Assembly (NCBI GenBank): GCA_038030265.1
Contig: CM075939.1
Span: 31,973,253-32,037,252, forward strand
Origin: Corythucha ciliata
Lineage: Eukaryota > Arthropoda > Insecta > Hemiptera > Tingidae
Direction: 5' to 3'
DNA: 64,000 nt
Position 1 is the stretch's first letter, and each line of letters begins with the position of its first letter. Shown piece by piece: positions 24,479-35,729 of the stretch. The notes beneath the pieces are model-generated. The model saw nothing but the letters and a program-made list of their open reading frames with translations, was not told where the DNA came from and did no database searches. The position numbers and the translations under genes were made by a program.

Positions 24479-24574
24479 ATAAGTCAATTACAAATTTCTT
24501 TTGAGTTAGTATTATATTATATTATTTACATTGTATTATATGTTAGGGTATTGTATTATTAATTTTATCACTTA

Positions 24575-24744
24575 GGCTCGTTTCACACAAAAGCGGTTTA
24601 CGCGGCGCGGTTTTGGTTGACGCTTCAAAACCGCGTGTATACCTTCTCACGTGTGAGGTATTACGCGGCTCAATGTGAAAGCGGTGTTGCACGGATTGTA
24701 CATGGTAGCCGCGCGTGTGAAACCACGTATGAGTGAAACGAGCC
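24575..24744. mobile_element. 170-bp Harbinger-type MITE (GGCTCGTTTCAC ends)
   Basis: GGCTCGTTTCACACA at the left and the inverse of GGCTCGTTTCACTCA at the right are bordered by TTA (24572-24574, 24745-24747). The interior is CG-rich and palindromic around repeated GCGGTTT and CCGCGTG blocks. Confidence 0.82.
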
Positions 24745-24820
24745 TTATGCTTCGTAAAATCAACCGATCAACTGTTTAATTCCTCAACATCCGTACATAT
24801 GGCTAAATTATTGACTCTAA

Positions 24821-24980
24821 GGCGGCGTTCATACTGTGGCGAGATGATATGGTTTCTACTTTCTACATTGCCGACTCAAATTAACAGCGCCTAGGACAGA
24901 TAGAAACAACAGGACGCTGTTAATTTGAGTTGGCGATGTCGAGACTATATCGCATCGCTCTAGTGTGTTCGTCACCTACC
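24821..24980. mobile_element. Palindromic MITE, ~160 bp
   Basis: GCCGACTCAAATTAACAGCG returns inverted as CGCTGTTAATTTGAGT-TGGC, and the outer parts GGCGAGATGATAT and ATATCGCATCGCT pair imperfectly. The left border follows TAA; the right border is approximate and no clean duplication is visible. Confidence 0.6.
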
Positions 24981-25230
24981 GCGGAGATTGAATCGACAAT
25001 TATTAGCCGAGTGTTCCATGTTACGAGGTTTCAATATGATTTTCAACGAGTTTCGCAGTCGTTCCGATAGATAGGACTCAAGAGGGGACTATTTGAAAAA
25101 CATATACTGGTGTTCATGAATTAACTGGGCAGGAGAAAACCAGCAATGAGATACAACTTCAAATTGCCATTTTGATTTCATATCATGTGCCCCATAACTG
25201 GTTTTCTTCTGTCAATTTAATTCATGAAGA

Positions 25231-25371
25231 CCAGGGGCCATATTCCGAATCCGTGTGAAAATGCCGCAAAAATCGGTTGCTATGGGGGGGGGGGGATAAT
25301 GTTATTTCTTATTCGGCGTCCTTGGAACCCGCATGCGGCATTTTTCCCCGACCGTTTAGAATAAGGCCCAT
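25231..25371. mobile_element. MITE with GGGGCCATATTCCGA ends
   Basis: The left part ATTCCGAATCCGTGTGAAAA with TGCCGCAAAAATCGG pairs loosely with the right part TGCGGCATTTTTCCCC and TTTAGAATAAGGCCC. The same arrangement (TTGCTATGG or CCATAGCAAC in the middle, GGAATAAGGCCCC at the end) is seen at 58019-58152. A run of 11 G lies inside. Confidence 0.55.
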
Positions 25372-25504
25372 GGGGGTCAACCATGAGCTAGCGTAAAAAT
25401 ACCGTCAAAACGCGGTATCTATGGCGTTATAACATTATTTGTGATAGAGCGTTCTTAGTTACCGCTTGTGTTAATTTTTTAACGCTAGCTCATGGTTGAC
25501 CCCC
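25372..25504. mobile_element. 133-bp MITE with perfect 23-bp inverted ends
   Basis: GGGGGTCAACCATGAGCTAG plus three more bases is repeated exactly in inverse at the right end. It directly abuts the previous MITE. No target duplication is obvious. Confidence 0.75.
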
Positions 25505-25910
25505 TGAACTGCTTGCAACGTTTCTTCATGGTTCCATGGTTTTAGAAAATAATTTTCTGCAACCATGAAGAAACGTTTTTTTTTCAACTATTAGTTAACG
25601 TTACAATAGTACTATCATGAAACGTTTCCTTAGAAACGAATTCGTTACGTTTCTTGATAACGTTAAAGATACAATTCAAAGAAACTTCTCGGCTTCATTA
25701 ACGTTTCATTGAAACGTTACCCAAGAACGTTACAAACACATTTCATTGAAACATTTCCAAACAGTTTCAATTTAACGTTTCCAAACTTGCTAATTTTTAC
25801 GAAAATGTCACTCGATATTCACGTTACGAGAACGTTTCGTAACGTGAAATCATTACATAGTTTCCCAGTAACTAAAGTGAAACGTTTTCGAAACGACTCA
25901 GTGTTTATTG

Positions 25911-26026
25911 GGAAATGGAGTTCGACCGTGCCGTGAACTCCACCTTCTAGCTCTTGAAGAGCAAAAAGAGCGTGTCGAGCTGATTAAAGTGAAAAGAGGA
26001 TATGAGGAAGAAGAGATGGAGTAAAA
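25911..26026 (+). pseudogene. Coiled-coil tail of Myb/SANT-like protein, decayed
   Basis: One frame gives EMEFDRAVN and, after a frame change, another gives HLLALEEQKERVELIKVK then RGYEEEEME before TAA. A further KWALELEALKNKK follows after two stops. This charged coiled coil is what usually ends the Myb/SANT-like transposon-associated proteins whose first exon lies at 17787. Linking the two is inference based on domain order and the intervening insertion. Confidence 0.45.
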
Positions 26027-26724
26027 ATGAAGAAAGTGGGCTCTCGAACTGGAGGCTCTAAAAAACAAAAAAAATACATTGTTATTGACGATTGTAGCTA
26101 AAGGGTACGATGTCCGACGGCTTTTCAGAAAAACCACGGAGGCAGGAACAAGTGGAGGGAGTGAAACGCATTTTTCGTGAAGCCGGTCGCCATTATTACA
26201 CACCATCTGTTATCAGGCCTCGCCGAACAATAACATTGACAATTTGATACTTGAACAGTGAAAAAGTAATAAATTCCCCGCTTCACATGTTTCTACATTA
26301 AAAAAGCCTTTCTCTCTCTTCACTTGTTCCTACCACCATGAGAAAAACCTTGAGTCCGATACTCCATGTGATTTGTTGTTGTCGTTTGACAACAAACCAC
26401 AAAAGGTTTTCTACAATAAGCAAGTTCCATATATCAAAAATGTTGGTCAGTGACACTTTTTTACCGTGAATTACGGCTAAATAATCCGATGGTGACGAGG
26501 AGGCCTCGATATTGTACCTTTGGCATCGCCGAATCAAGAAAACAAGACGGTTATGCGGGTACGTGATACACCCTTACAGAAACTTTCATTGCCGGTTATT
26601 TGTTGGGGCAAGAAAACTCGAAAACACCAATTCAAAAACGTTTTCGACCATTTTGCTGAACCCGTGCCGTTCTCTGAGCACTAAAACGAAACGGTGAGCT
26701 GGCGAATACCAATAATTAGTATAT

Positions 26725-26829
26725 TACGATACAAGGTCGCAATGAAGGCTATTTCGGGTGAGAGAGGAAGTTGCCGGCACGAGACGCAACCGCCCGAACC
26801 TGAAATGCCCATTGCGACCGAGTATCGTA
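26725..26829. repeat. Short imperfect hairpin
   Basis: TACGATACAAGGTCGCAATG pairs with CATTGCGACCGAGTATCGTA with an interior bulge, and TTTCGGG pairs with CCTGAAA. It probably represents a small decayed MITE. Surrounding sequence 26230-27660 holds no recognised gene. Confidence 0.55.
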
Positions 26830-27669
26830 CGCAATTTTTTCTACAGTCGTTAATTTTTGTCATTTCAAAAAACTATAAAATTACACCTACCACCCTAGTG
26901 GTCTAACTAGTGGGAAGCTGCTTATTTTTCGTGAAAATATTTTCGCTTCATTCATTATTTTCAAACAAATGAATTTAAAACATGTGATCCTACTAGAAAA
27001 AACATTCATAAAGCTTAAAGAACAGTGGGACACGGGCTAAAATTGCTGTTCTTGTGTACTGGAGTAAGAACATTGCCAGTGACTTTCATGCCCTAATACT
27101 TCAGATTGAAGGCCGATTGAAAAAGTGGGGGAAGAACGGTGAGAAATGGGCCCATTCCTCACGCTTGGATTTCATGTCGCACGGTCAGGAGCAATAACCC
27201 TCGTTGCACCTTCCACGGAAGGTTCTAAACTAGCTTGAGTACATTGCATAACGATTTGAGAATGGATTTCGGGAAAGATACAATAAACCCTACCCACTTC
27301 GTAATGATTGTTTAGCCAATAGCATACAATACTCCTTTGAGGAGTGAGAGACCTCTTCAACCATGCTGCATTGAATCTGACCATTCATATCAACATGGAC
27401 GAAGGTTTCGTAACGTAAACTATGAAATAAAAAGTATCCCAACCAATATAGTTATTGTAATTACCATCCCTGTCTCTGCCATCTCCAATTCCCGATTCGG
27501 AAACTCTCGGATTCAGAACTCCGTGTTGGGGGTTTTCGGTTTGAAGCATTACCGAGGTAGGGTTCGATCATTCCATCACCAATTCACTCGCCGTCCGTGG
27601 ACGCCCGACTGCCACATCTCCTCTCGTCTTGGAAACACCCACTTTACCTCCTGGGCGTACAATATACGT

Positions 27670-27755
27670 GAATAAATTAAATGAAAGTGGTATCTTTCCG
27701 GAAGACGATGGAAGTGCATAGCCCAACACGATTCGAGTTTTGAGAAACTCGACGA
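27670..27755 (-). mobile_element. SINE tail, truncated inverted copy
   Basis: On the minus strand this reads AACTCGAATCGTGTTGGGCT, a CTTCCATCGTC block and GTATCTTTCC-like sequence down to TTTCATTTAATTTATT, matching the body and tail of the SINE at 27855-28020. The tRNA-like head is missing. Confidence 0.65.
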
Positions 27756-27854
27756 CTACCTTCGTGATAAGGAGAAACGCCTAGAGTTTCGAGAAACAAT
27801 GGCCATGGGTGGGGTTCGGCTTATCTGATTCCTCGGAGTACGACTCCAAACGGC

Positions 27855-28020
27855 GTCACCGTGGCGCAATTGGCAGCGTGCTGGACTAGTAATGCAGAGG
27901 TGTGGGTTCAAATCACGCCGGGGAGCCAATTTCTTCCCGAAACTCGAATCGTGTTGGGCTATGCCCTTCCATCGTCGCCCGGAAGATATCACTTTCATTT
28001 AATTTATTTAATTAAATACC
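27855..28020 (+). mobile_element. tRNA-derived SINE
   Basis: The head resembles a tRNA: box A-like TGGCGCAATTGGCAGCG, an anticodon arm CTGGACTAGTAATGCAG whose loop CTAGTAA matches tRNA-Thr(AGT), and a box B-like GGTTCAAATCACGCC. The acceptor ends do not pair (GTCACCG with CCGGGGA), so it is not a functional tRNA. The tRNA-like region is followed by a unique body and an AT-rich TTTAATTTATTTAATTAAAT tail. A second copy of the body lies inverted just upstream. An internal RNA polymerase III promoter is expected from the family. Confidence 0.7.
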
Positions 28021-28685
28021 GGCGACAACATCTTTCTCAGTTTATCGAAGTACAATATACTATTCTATACTAGATGTGAAAACGCGTGCTTTCATGACTA
28101 GCTACTGTCATGAAAATACGATTTTCATGTCTAGGCATGAAAATGTTCGCAAAAATTTGCCATTAAGATGCGCTTCGGATGGCTATTGCATCTTTTTACC
28201 TATTCCCGTAGGGGTTCTTCTCGTTGCCATGCAACGCACCTCTCCTCACTCCTCCCCACCGACCGTTGTCGTTTCCACTCACAGAGTCGTTGTAGACGAA
28301 TCGCTGTCAAATGTTAAAGGAGCCAACCTTGCGCAGCTCAAAAAGATGCTGTTTGTAACCTCCTTTTCCTAATCTTTGAGCACCAAGGGCGTCAGTGGTT
28401 CCGGTGGACCTCTTCCTGTCTTCTTCCAGTCTTTTTTTGAGTAACTTCCGTTATTTACTTTTTAATTGGGGTTTTTGCAGGGAAACGCTTGGAATCGCTT
28501 CCACTCTAAGAATTCATGAATTCGGTTTTTCGAGTTGACATTTTAGTGAAGCTCATACAGTCCCGCCACTAGCATCATTAAATTGCTCTTCGATCTTGTC
28601 CCATATCTTAATTTTCGCCATGTTTGATACGAGAAATATGTTTTTTATATCGTGCGCAGTTTAGGAATTTTAAGTGAAAAAAAAA

Positions 28686-29541
28686 TTTCGCTCCGGCAGC
28701 TGGCGGTCGGAAAGAGTGCATTTCATTACGTATACGCATACCCTAAGCCGTCCCAGAAGTAACAATTTTGATACCATAATAATTTGTTTCATTAAGCCGA
28801 ACTTCTTTCTCTATTTTCACCACCCTCTCTTCAAAAATGTCGAAAAGTTTCGGTTGTTTTCCAAGGGCTTTGTTATATTTAATTTTTGTGCCGTATTTTA
28901 TAATACCTAAACGTGTGAATTTAAGCGATTTTTTTGAAATTTCATCCCCCATTTCACCCCCCCCCCCATCAAAGTTTTCGATAAATCTCAATGGAACCCA
29001 GGGCTTTCGTTACATTAAATTATTGAGTCGAATTTTAGAGCGCTAAGATGAACTAGTGAAGTTCAACGCTATTTTTACACTTCCACACCGGAAGGAACAC
29101 CCCCACCACCTTGACTTTTTCGAAAAATTAAAATGGGAATCAAAGGCTACTATGACATGGAGTATACGTACCGAATATAATGCTTCTAGAATCAACTGGT
29201 GATTTATAGTGATTTTTTGACCATTTAACCCCTATTCCCCCCCTCCACCTTGACCGATTTGGCCCAAATGCAATACCGACCGGGGTCTGATGACTACTGA
29301 TTTTTGTGCCAAAGCGCGTTCCGCTAAATTAATTTCTTCGAGAGTTATCGTGCTAACAAGAAAACGGCCATAATATTATAAATAAATATATAAAGAAGTA
29401 TATACATATATATATGAATCCTGGAGACCTCTGAATTCGTGTTCTAGAGGTTCTGAAACGTGAAAAAAACATGACATGACCCATGTTTGCCACCATCACG
29501 AAGAGACCAATAGTGCATTTTCAGAATGAAATGCACTAAAA
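28686..29541 (+). mobile_element. Helentron/HINE-like repeat, copy A
   Basis: Starts TTTCGCTCCGGCAGCTGG then CGGTCGGAAAGAGTGCATTTC and ends AGTGCATTTTCAGAATG followed by AAATGCACTAAAA. The 5' subterminal AGTGCATTTCAT-type motif reappears inverted in the 3' terminal hairpin, and the middle carries a unit with CTCCACCTTGACCGATTTGG and GAGAGTTATCGTGCTAACAAG, then an AT microsatellite. This layout (subterminal inverted repeat, internal tandem units, 3' hairpin, no clear duplication) is that of non-autonomous Helentrons such as INE-1-type repeats. The class is inference; the repeat family itself is certain. Confidence 0.65.
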
Positions 29542-29562
29542 ACAGAGAAAAGTTCAAAAAAA

Positions 29563-30699
29563 TTTCGCTCCGGCAGCTGGCGGTCGGAAAGAGTGCATTT
29601 CATTTTGTATACGGATACCCTAAGCCGTCCCAGAAGTAGTAATGTTGAGACCATGATTTTTTTTCGTTTGTTTGACCCTCCCTCGTACTGTTTGCTGCCG
29701 GGTTTGTTTAAGCTGAACTTAATGGGAATCAAAGGCTATTTCAAAATGGAATCATCATACCGAATATAATGCTCTGGAATCAACTGGTGATTTGTTGTGA
29801 TTTTTTTACCATTTCAACCACTATTTTCCCCCCTCCACCTTGACCGATTTGGCCCAAATGCAATACCGACCGGGGCCTTATGACTACTGATTTTTGTGCC
29901 AAAGCGCGTTCCGCTAAATTAATTTCTACGAGAGTTATCGTGCTAACAAGGCCTCACACTTACTTCCACCCCGGGGACATCGCCCCCTCCCCCTCGACTT
30001 TTTCAAAAAATTAAAATGGGAATCAAAGGCTAGTCTAACATGGAGTATACGTACCGAATATGATGCTTCTAGAATCAACTGGTGATTTTTAGTGATTTTT
30101 TTACCATTTCAACCCTTATTTTTCCCCCTCCACCTTGACCGATTTGGCCCAAATGCAATACCGACCGGGATCTTATGACTACTGATTTTTTAGATAAAGC
30201 GCGTTCTGCTAAATTAATTTCTACGAGAGTTATCGTGCTAACAAGACCACACACTTACTTCCACCCCGAGGGCACCACCCCCTCCCCCTTGACTTTTTCA
30301 AAAAATGAAAATGGTAATCAAAGGCTAGTCTAACATGGAGTACACGTACCGAATATGATGCTTCTAGAATCAACTGGTGATTTTTAGTGATTTTTTGACG
30401 ACTTCAAGCCCGATTTTCCCCCCCTCCACCTTGACCGATTTGGCCCAAATGCAATACCGACCGGTGTCTTATGACTACTGATTTTTGTGCCAAAGAGAGT
30501 TCCGCTAAACTAATTTCTTCGAGAGTTATCGTGCTAACAAGAAAACGGCCATAATATTATATATATATATATGAATTCCGGAGACCACTTAATTCGTGTT
30601 CTAGAGGTTCTGAAACGTGAAAAAAACATGAGATGACCCATGTTTGCCACCATCACGACGAGACCAATAGTGCATTTTTCAGAATGATATGCACTAAAA
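29563..30699 (+). mobile_element. Helentron/HINE-like repeat, copy B (three internal units)
   Basis: Same ends as copy A, beginning 21 bp after it in the same orientation. It contains three successive ~270-290-bp internal units (about 29730, 30010 and 30300), each with AACTGGTGATTTTTAGTG, CAATACCGACCGG and TTATCGTGCTAACAAG, then an AT run at 30552-30574 and the 3' hairpin. The number of internal units differs from copy A, as expected of tandem unit turnover. Confidence 0.68.
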
Positions 30700-32300
30700 T
30701 CCGGCTGTTTTTGGCCACCACACCTAACTCTCCAGCCAGAATTCGTCGCAAACTCACAGTCACAGTACGCTAACTTATTCCTAACCCCCAAAATTGATTT
30801 TAAACGTTTTTAAAAGTTAAATGTTTTTAAGGTGTTGAAGGTTAACACTAATATCCCTGAGTGAAACGACAATCCCTGAAATGGAATGTCAGATAATGAA
30901 AGAAATAATTGCTTGATTTCTCCACATTTTAGGATTATGTAATGATAACATTTGTAAATCTTTCAAATCAATTTTAAGAAAACAAATAACTTCAGTACTT
31001 TTGAGACTGTGAACAGCCACTTTATTACAGTTACACTCTCACACACTTAATGCTAGCCTAATCGACGGATAAAGACTAGCTTAAAGAAGGTTCCTAGTAT
31101 CAATATCCAACCAGACACATTTGTCCGGAATGAGCCATTCTTCACCTTTTATAAGAAGAGGAAAAAAAAACTGAGAAGAATGTGGTAAATCATTTTGAGG
31201 ATTGCCGTAATCGAGACCATTCTGTTGAAAGGAGCTCGGTTTATTGAGAGGTGATATATTGATAAAGAGCCGAAGAAAGATGCCTGCGCGAACTTTAAGG
31301 GGTGATGGGGGAAGAAATATTACCTCTGAATCTTCCTCTTGGGACAGAAGAAGGAAAGGAGGACGAGTAGTGGTGCTTCTTGTCTCTAAAACTTAAGATT
31401 CTTTCTATCGTCATCTCTAGGCTTACATTATTTATGAGGCTTCGGCGACAAGGATAAAAAAAACTCCAAGGCCAATTGATTGAATTGAGAGTCGGGGCGG
31501 ATTAATTGGGTTAACAGGCACTGTGCCGTAAGCGCCTTCTTCATCAAGTCAAAGATTACTCATTGTCGAGAATTTCTTGAGAAAGAATTATTCTTATCGA
31601 ATACACCCGTTTTGACCCCAAAGCCTAAGGTTAGAATTCCAGCAAAGTTGAAGAATTTGTGTCTGCCCAAAATATTTACTATGAATAAACATGTCGTGGG
31701 CTAATATTGTTATCTTGCGCCAAATATATTTAACCGGGCAAACATCTGGATAAGGTGATAAGATTGAACCTGATCACTTACTGTTTGCATATCTCATCAG
31801 ATACGAGAATTATGAATGTCGTTAAAAGTTCATTTTATTCATAATTATACGTTCACCTATTTCAATTAAGGCAAGGAAAAATGGTTTCAAAAATCATTTT
31901 CTTGTAGTTTTTGTATATTTCAATGTGACCGTATGGTAACGCTCGTACTTACCACTGCCATCTTTAGGGATTGGGAAATTTTACAAAATGGTGATCTACC
32001 GTTGAACTTCTACGTAACTAACACTCTTTATTGAAGTCAAGATCTCAGTATAACATAAGAAAACAAAATTAATTATGGCGGGGGGGGGGGCCGTCAACGT
32101 AACACTTACTTAGATGGCGTGTGGTATGGTATGAAACATGGCACACAAAGGCCCACGTTACATTTTTTACAGTGCGTACGGACTACTGAAATACAGTATA
32201 GGATCCGGCACAATTCTCCTTTGTCGTTCTCAGCGAGTAATGGTCAAGGCGATCAAATCGAACGCCTTCCGGAACTTGGCTATTAGAGGACCCATGGCAC
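30700..32300. other. No gene recognised
   Basis: AT-rich, no domain-bearing frame. A GTGACCGTATGGTAACGCTC stretch at 31926 resembles the end of the MITE at 32642. A run of 10 G occurs at 32081-32090. Confidence 0.35.
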
Positions 32301-32308
32301 AATGTCCG

Positions 32309-32444
32309 TCAGAACTTCAGATCAGGTAGAGAAATCAAAATCTCGACACTACTGTCCAAATCCCAATCGCTGTCATCTTCAGGTTGCCTGAGAATATCAG
32401 CGATTTCTCGATCGGTCAATCCATCTTTCAAAGGGACATTAGCC
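32309..32444 (-). pseudogene. Possible piggyBac-like transposase N-terminal exon
   Basis: After an acceptor-like CCCTTTTCAG the minus strand reads ANVPLKDGLTDREIADIL then RQPEDDSDWDLDSSVEI and stops. A short LTDEEI-like helix followed by an Asp/Ser-rich acidic stretch is common at the N terminus of piggyBac-type transposases. Nothing of the catalytic domain follows, so this is at best an isolated fragment, and the resemblance is weak. Confidence 0.25.
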
Positions 32445-32641
32445 CTGAAAAGGGAATATAACGTCAACCCCCCTTCGCCCCCTCCCCATTCAGCTATTTA
32501 TTCACAAAATAAAATTAGGAATTCATATCATAGCCTGGACTGGACCTACTACGACGTTAATAGTAGAAATTATACAATAAACTTGAGTTTCGTCAGCAGT
32601 AATGTGATCAGCGAGAGAAAAAAAAATAGCAGTGCGCCCTA

Positions 32642-33006
32642 CGAGCGTGACCATACGGTAACATCAAGTTTGGGGCAGCCCAGGAGGATTCGGTTACATA
32701 AAATTAAACCTTGGATGAATCAAACAGGTAGTATACATCGTAAACAAAAGGAATGCAGCCGAGAACTTGTAATATAGATCCATTATCACAATTACAAACC
32801 ACTTACCATCAAGAAAAATCCAGCTCGACTCGTTCATTTGGCATTTTGGAACACCACACGATGAAATGCACAAAGACTCTAACAGAAACAACCAAACAAG
32901 TCAGGGAACGCCTACAGGAAGCATCCACAAACCTTTCCCGCCAGTTGTACTACCACAGTATCTTCTAGAACTTTGAGAAGTTGGTGTTACCAAATGGTCA
33001 CGCTCG
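32642..33006. mobile_element. 365-bp MITE, TA target
   Basis: CGAGCGTGACCATACGGTAA at the left and the inverse of CGAGCGTGACCATTTGGTAA at the right are flanked by TA. The interior is not palindromic. On the minus strand it has a frame containing SSCGVPKCQMNESSWIFL that ends in a donor-like GATGGTAAGTGG; I do not recognise the peptide. Confidence 0.65.
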
Positions 33007-33062
33007 TATTTGAAGGGATATTATAGGCAAATGCCATTCTTACATTTGGCAAATGCTAAGCC

Positions 33063-33285
33063 TATAGCCCGTCAAGAAGAACATGAACGCGCGGCCAGCG
33101 CACTCTCATTCGATTAGTTGCAACTTCTCTTCCCTCTACTTTCCTTACAGAATTGGTTGTTCCACTGTTCACCAAAGATAAGTAGTGTTATTATCAAGCT
33201 GAAGTTTCATGGAAGGGGAATGGAATAATAGCTGGAGGGACTGATCACAGGAAGACGAGGTCCACGTTTAACTTGACGGGCTATA
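33063..33285. mobile_element. 223-bp MITE with TATAGCCCGTCAAG ends, copy 1
   Basis: TATAGCCCGTCAAG is repeated exactly in inverse at the right end. The interior (AAGAAGAACATGAACGCG, ATTCGA, CACTGTTC, TTTCATGG) matches 42470-42690. The ends being TATA leaves the exact duplication ambiguous. Confidence 0.72.
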
Positions 33286-33471
33286 AAATAGTTTTAGTCG
33301 AATAGGAAGAACAGTGAAAGATCGACTTTCTTGTTCTAAGCGCGATGTTTGATTTGTTATACTTGTTTTTCAGTGTACCAGTATGAAATCGAGAAATAAA
33401 TCGTAGTTTGTTATACAAATGACTTTTATTTTTCTGCTTGATTTCCTTTCGCAGTCTTCATGCGAAAAATA

Positions 33472-33682
33472 CGGGGTGTGGCAGATAATGTGGACCACCC
33501 ATTTTTCTCCGCTATTATTGATGATATTGGAATGGTGCTCGGAGTTATGTCCCCTTGATCTTAGGTGAGGATTTCATATCTGTAGCCCAAAAATTTTTAT
33601 TGAGCCCCGGTAGGGCCCAAATTTGACCTAACTTTATGAAATATGAGAAAAATGGGTGGTCCACATTATCTGCCGCACCCTG
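33472..33682. mobile_element. 211-bp MITE, CRGGGTGYGGCAGATAATG ends, TA target
   Basis: CGGGGTGTGGCAGATAATG and the inverse of CAGGGTGCGGCAGATAATG are flanked by TA (33470-33471, 33683-33684). The inverted match continues through GACCACCCATTTTTCTC. This is a compact mariner-type MITE. Confidence 0.82.
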
Positions 33683-34219
33683 TATATGAGTAGCTTGCCA
33701 AAGCCATGAACAATGTTATCTCTCGAGTGCCACACGATTTTACCCAATTGAAGTTATTAGTCATCGTTGTTACCGGGCAGTAAGTAACCAAAAATACCTA
33801 TAAAACAATGAGCGCTTTATTATCCTCTTCTTCCTACTTTTCTTCTCGCTCTCGCTAATCTGAAGGCCGTGTACCATTTTGACCACTAAAATGATTCTAC
33901 ATGGTAACAGATGATGAGGACATGGAAACATCAACATCATTTGTCACTTTTGAAAAGTTATCCTACATTTGACGATCTCTACCTTAGGTACTGTGATACC
34001 TCCAGATCCCGCTTTGGACTAGTTTTGTCGGAAATTTTGTCTGCTTTGAAATGTTACTTCGTAGTCACAGCCGAGAAATGGCTACTTAAGCAAAAAAATT
34101 GCCTAATCCCGAAAAAAACCCACCTGTCAATTGCCAATTTTGACGGAGGTCAATTGACCAGACCCCAACACTATTGTGAAGAGTTCCTCTGCAGGGTTCA
34201 TTTCATTCTCTGGGTATAA

Positions 34220-34405
34220 AGGGGCCCATACACGTACAATAAATACTGCGCAAACTAGGGGTTGTACAATAAAATTGAACGTTTGTAGGTTGCATTGATG
34301 GGTTGCGCAATATAATGTCCAACTGATTTTTATTCTGTAAACATCTAGAAACAAAATATTGCGCAAACTAGCTTGTGCAATAATATTGTACGTCTATGGA
34401 CCCCT
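34220..34405. mobile_element. 186-bp Harbinger-type MITE, TAA target
   Basis: AGGGGCCCATACACGTACAA and the inverse of AGGGGTCCATAGACGTACAA are flanked by TAA (34217-34219, 34406-34408). The inner AACTAGGGGTTGTACAATAA and AACTAGCTTGTGCAATAATA also pair. Confidence 0.82.
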
Positions 34406-34408
34406 TAA

Positions 34409-35725
34409 AGTTGAAAGAAAGGGTTCCGGAGAATACCCGCTGTCAACTTGGTTTTATCCCACTGGATGGGCGCAGTCGTCCAATTACTTTCAATTTCCCC
34501 ACCCAAAGAATTAATATATTTGAAGGTCATTATTACAACTTCCATAAATTTGTCGAGAAGCGAGTTTATATTTGTAAACTAGAGAGTGCTCAACTGCTCA
34601 CGTCAAATTTGTTCTCAAAGTGGTCCATTAGTTAGGCGCAGGCGTTCAATTTACAAACTTTGATTTTCCATTGTAAAAAAAATAATACTAGACCGTGCGC
34701 AAGAATCAGTGCTCACAATCACTGAATCAAACATACCAAGCAGCCATGAGTTGAAGTTCCTGGCGGTACCGCATGCAAGGGCATTCTGAACTTAGCTAAC
34801 TGCCTAAAAAGAAGAAGATCGCTCAAGGTTCCCATTCCCTCACTTGTAATTATTTAGGGGATGATGCTCTGACGACACAGGAGAAATAGTTTTCTTGCGA
34901 ATTTAAGGTTTCTTGCATTTCGGTACCTCAATTTTGTTGGCATGAAATTAGAATGATTCTTGAGGGGCCCCAGGAATTCGACGTTCACGTGAGTAATGAG
35001 GCAGCCTGCATCACACCTACCTATGCATAAACAATGCTTATCATTCGTTTGCTTCTTGGAAAGTGTGAACAGAATAAGAAGTAATTACTAATTACACATT
35101 GATCGAGTTGTCCTTCTTCCGATTGACGTAGACATGCTCTGGGTACTCCGTTTGGAGCAATTATTTGAATGCGGTTTCCATCTACATATACATTCCACCA
35201 CTCCTGACGGACCACTGCGTGACGGGTGAATTAGGTGTGCATTTCCTGTATTGACCGTGCCATCACTGAACGAAATTCATCGCCGCTGGGGAATTTCACA
35301 TGCTTGTAAGCAGACTTGCATCCCATGGACATTGGACAACGCAACTTCTCCCAGTCCCAATGTCATACTGACCGAGGAATAAATCTCAAACTGTTCGCCG
35401 GTTCGCAATGTTTAATTTGGTGCGAGACCGCGGTTTTGATTCACATCATCGTCAGTTGCTCATTCGTCGTCAGCACCCAACTCGGGGGGAGCTGGGTATT
35501 GAGTGTAATAACCGGGTGATTTTGATAATATCAACATTTATCAAATTTACTGATAATGACGTTAATAACCGGTTAGTGTCGGTACGACCATTAGGTGATA
35601 GTAATGGGACAGTGAGTCTGTTTGTGTTTCACAAGACGATGCAAGAAGGCAAGTAGAACCAAAATTTTTGGCCTTCATGAGCATTTACTTGGCTGATTTG
35701 CCTAAAAACTGATCCAAGTAATTGA
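34409..35725. other. No gene recognised
   Basis: Frames at 34396-34635 and 35316-35656 are open but show no known domain. The phrase GTTAGGCGCAGGCG at 34632 also occurs as TAAGGCGCAGGCG at 45262 inside another repeat. Confidence 0.35.
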
Positions 35726-35729
35726 TTAA

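Larger units (their letters stand above)
18722..25912. mobile_element. Candidate 7.2-kb element with AACGTT-rich ends
   Basis: CCAATAAACACCGA at 18722 and the inverse of CCCAATAAACACTGA ending at 25912 could be terminal inverted repeats. Inside both ends the sequence is dense in GAAACGTT and AACGTTAC motifs. Coiled-coil coding of the Myb/SANT-like gene seems to stop just left of 18722 and resume just right of 25912, consistent with insertion into that exon. Against it: I could not find a target duplication, and the two AACGTT regions align poorly with each other. Nested inside are a fold-back, a DUF4806 pseudogene and four MITEs. Confidence 0.35.

Noticed and set aside
24101..24487. 128-codon minus-strand frame
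   Set aside because: It is the complement of the DUF4806 core, which has the recognisable protein signature on the plus strand.
27855..27930. Functional tRNA gene (Thr, AGT)
   Set aside because: Acceptor stem strands do not pair and the same body follows it as in a second inverted repeat copy, so it is a SINE head.
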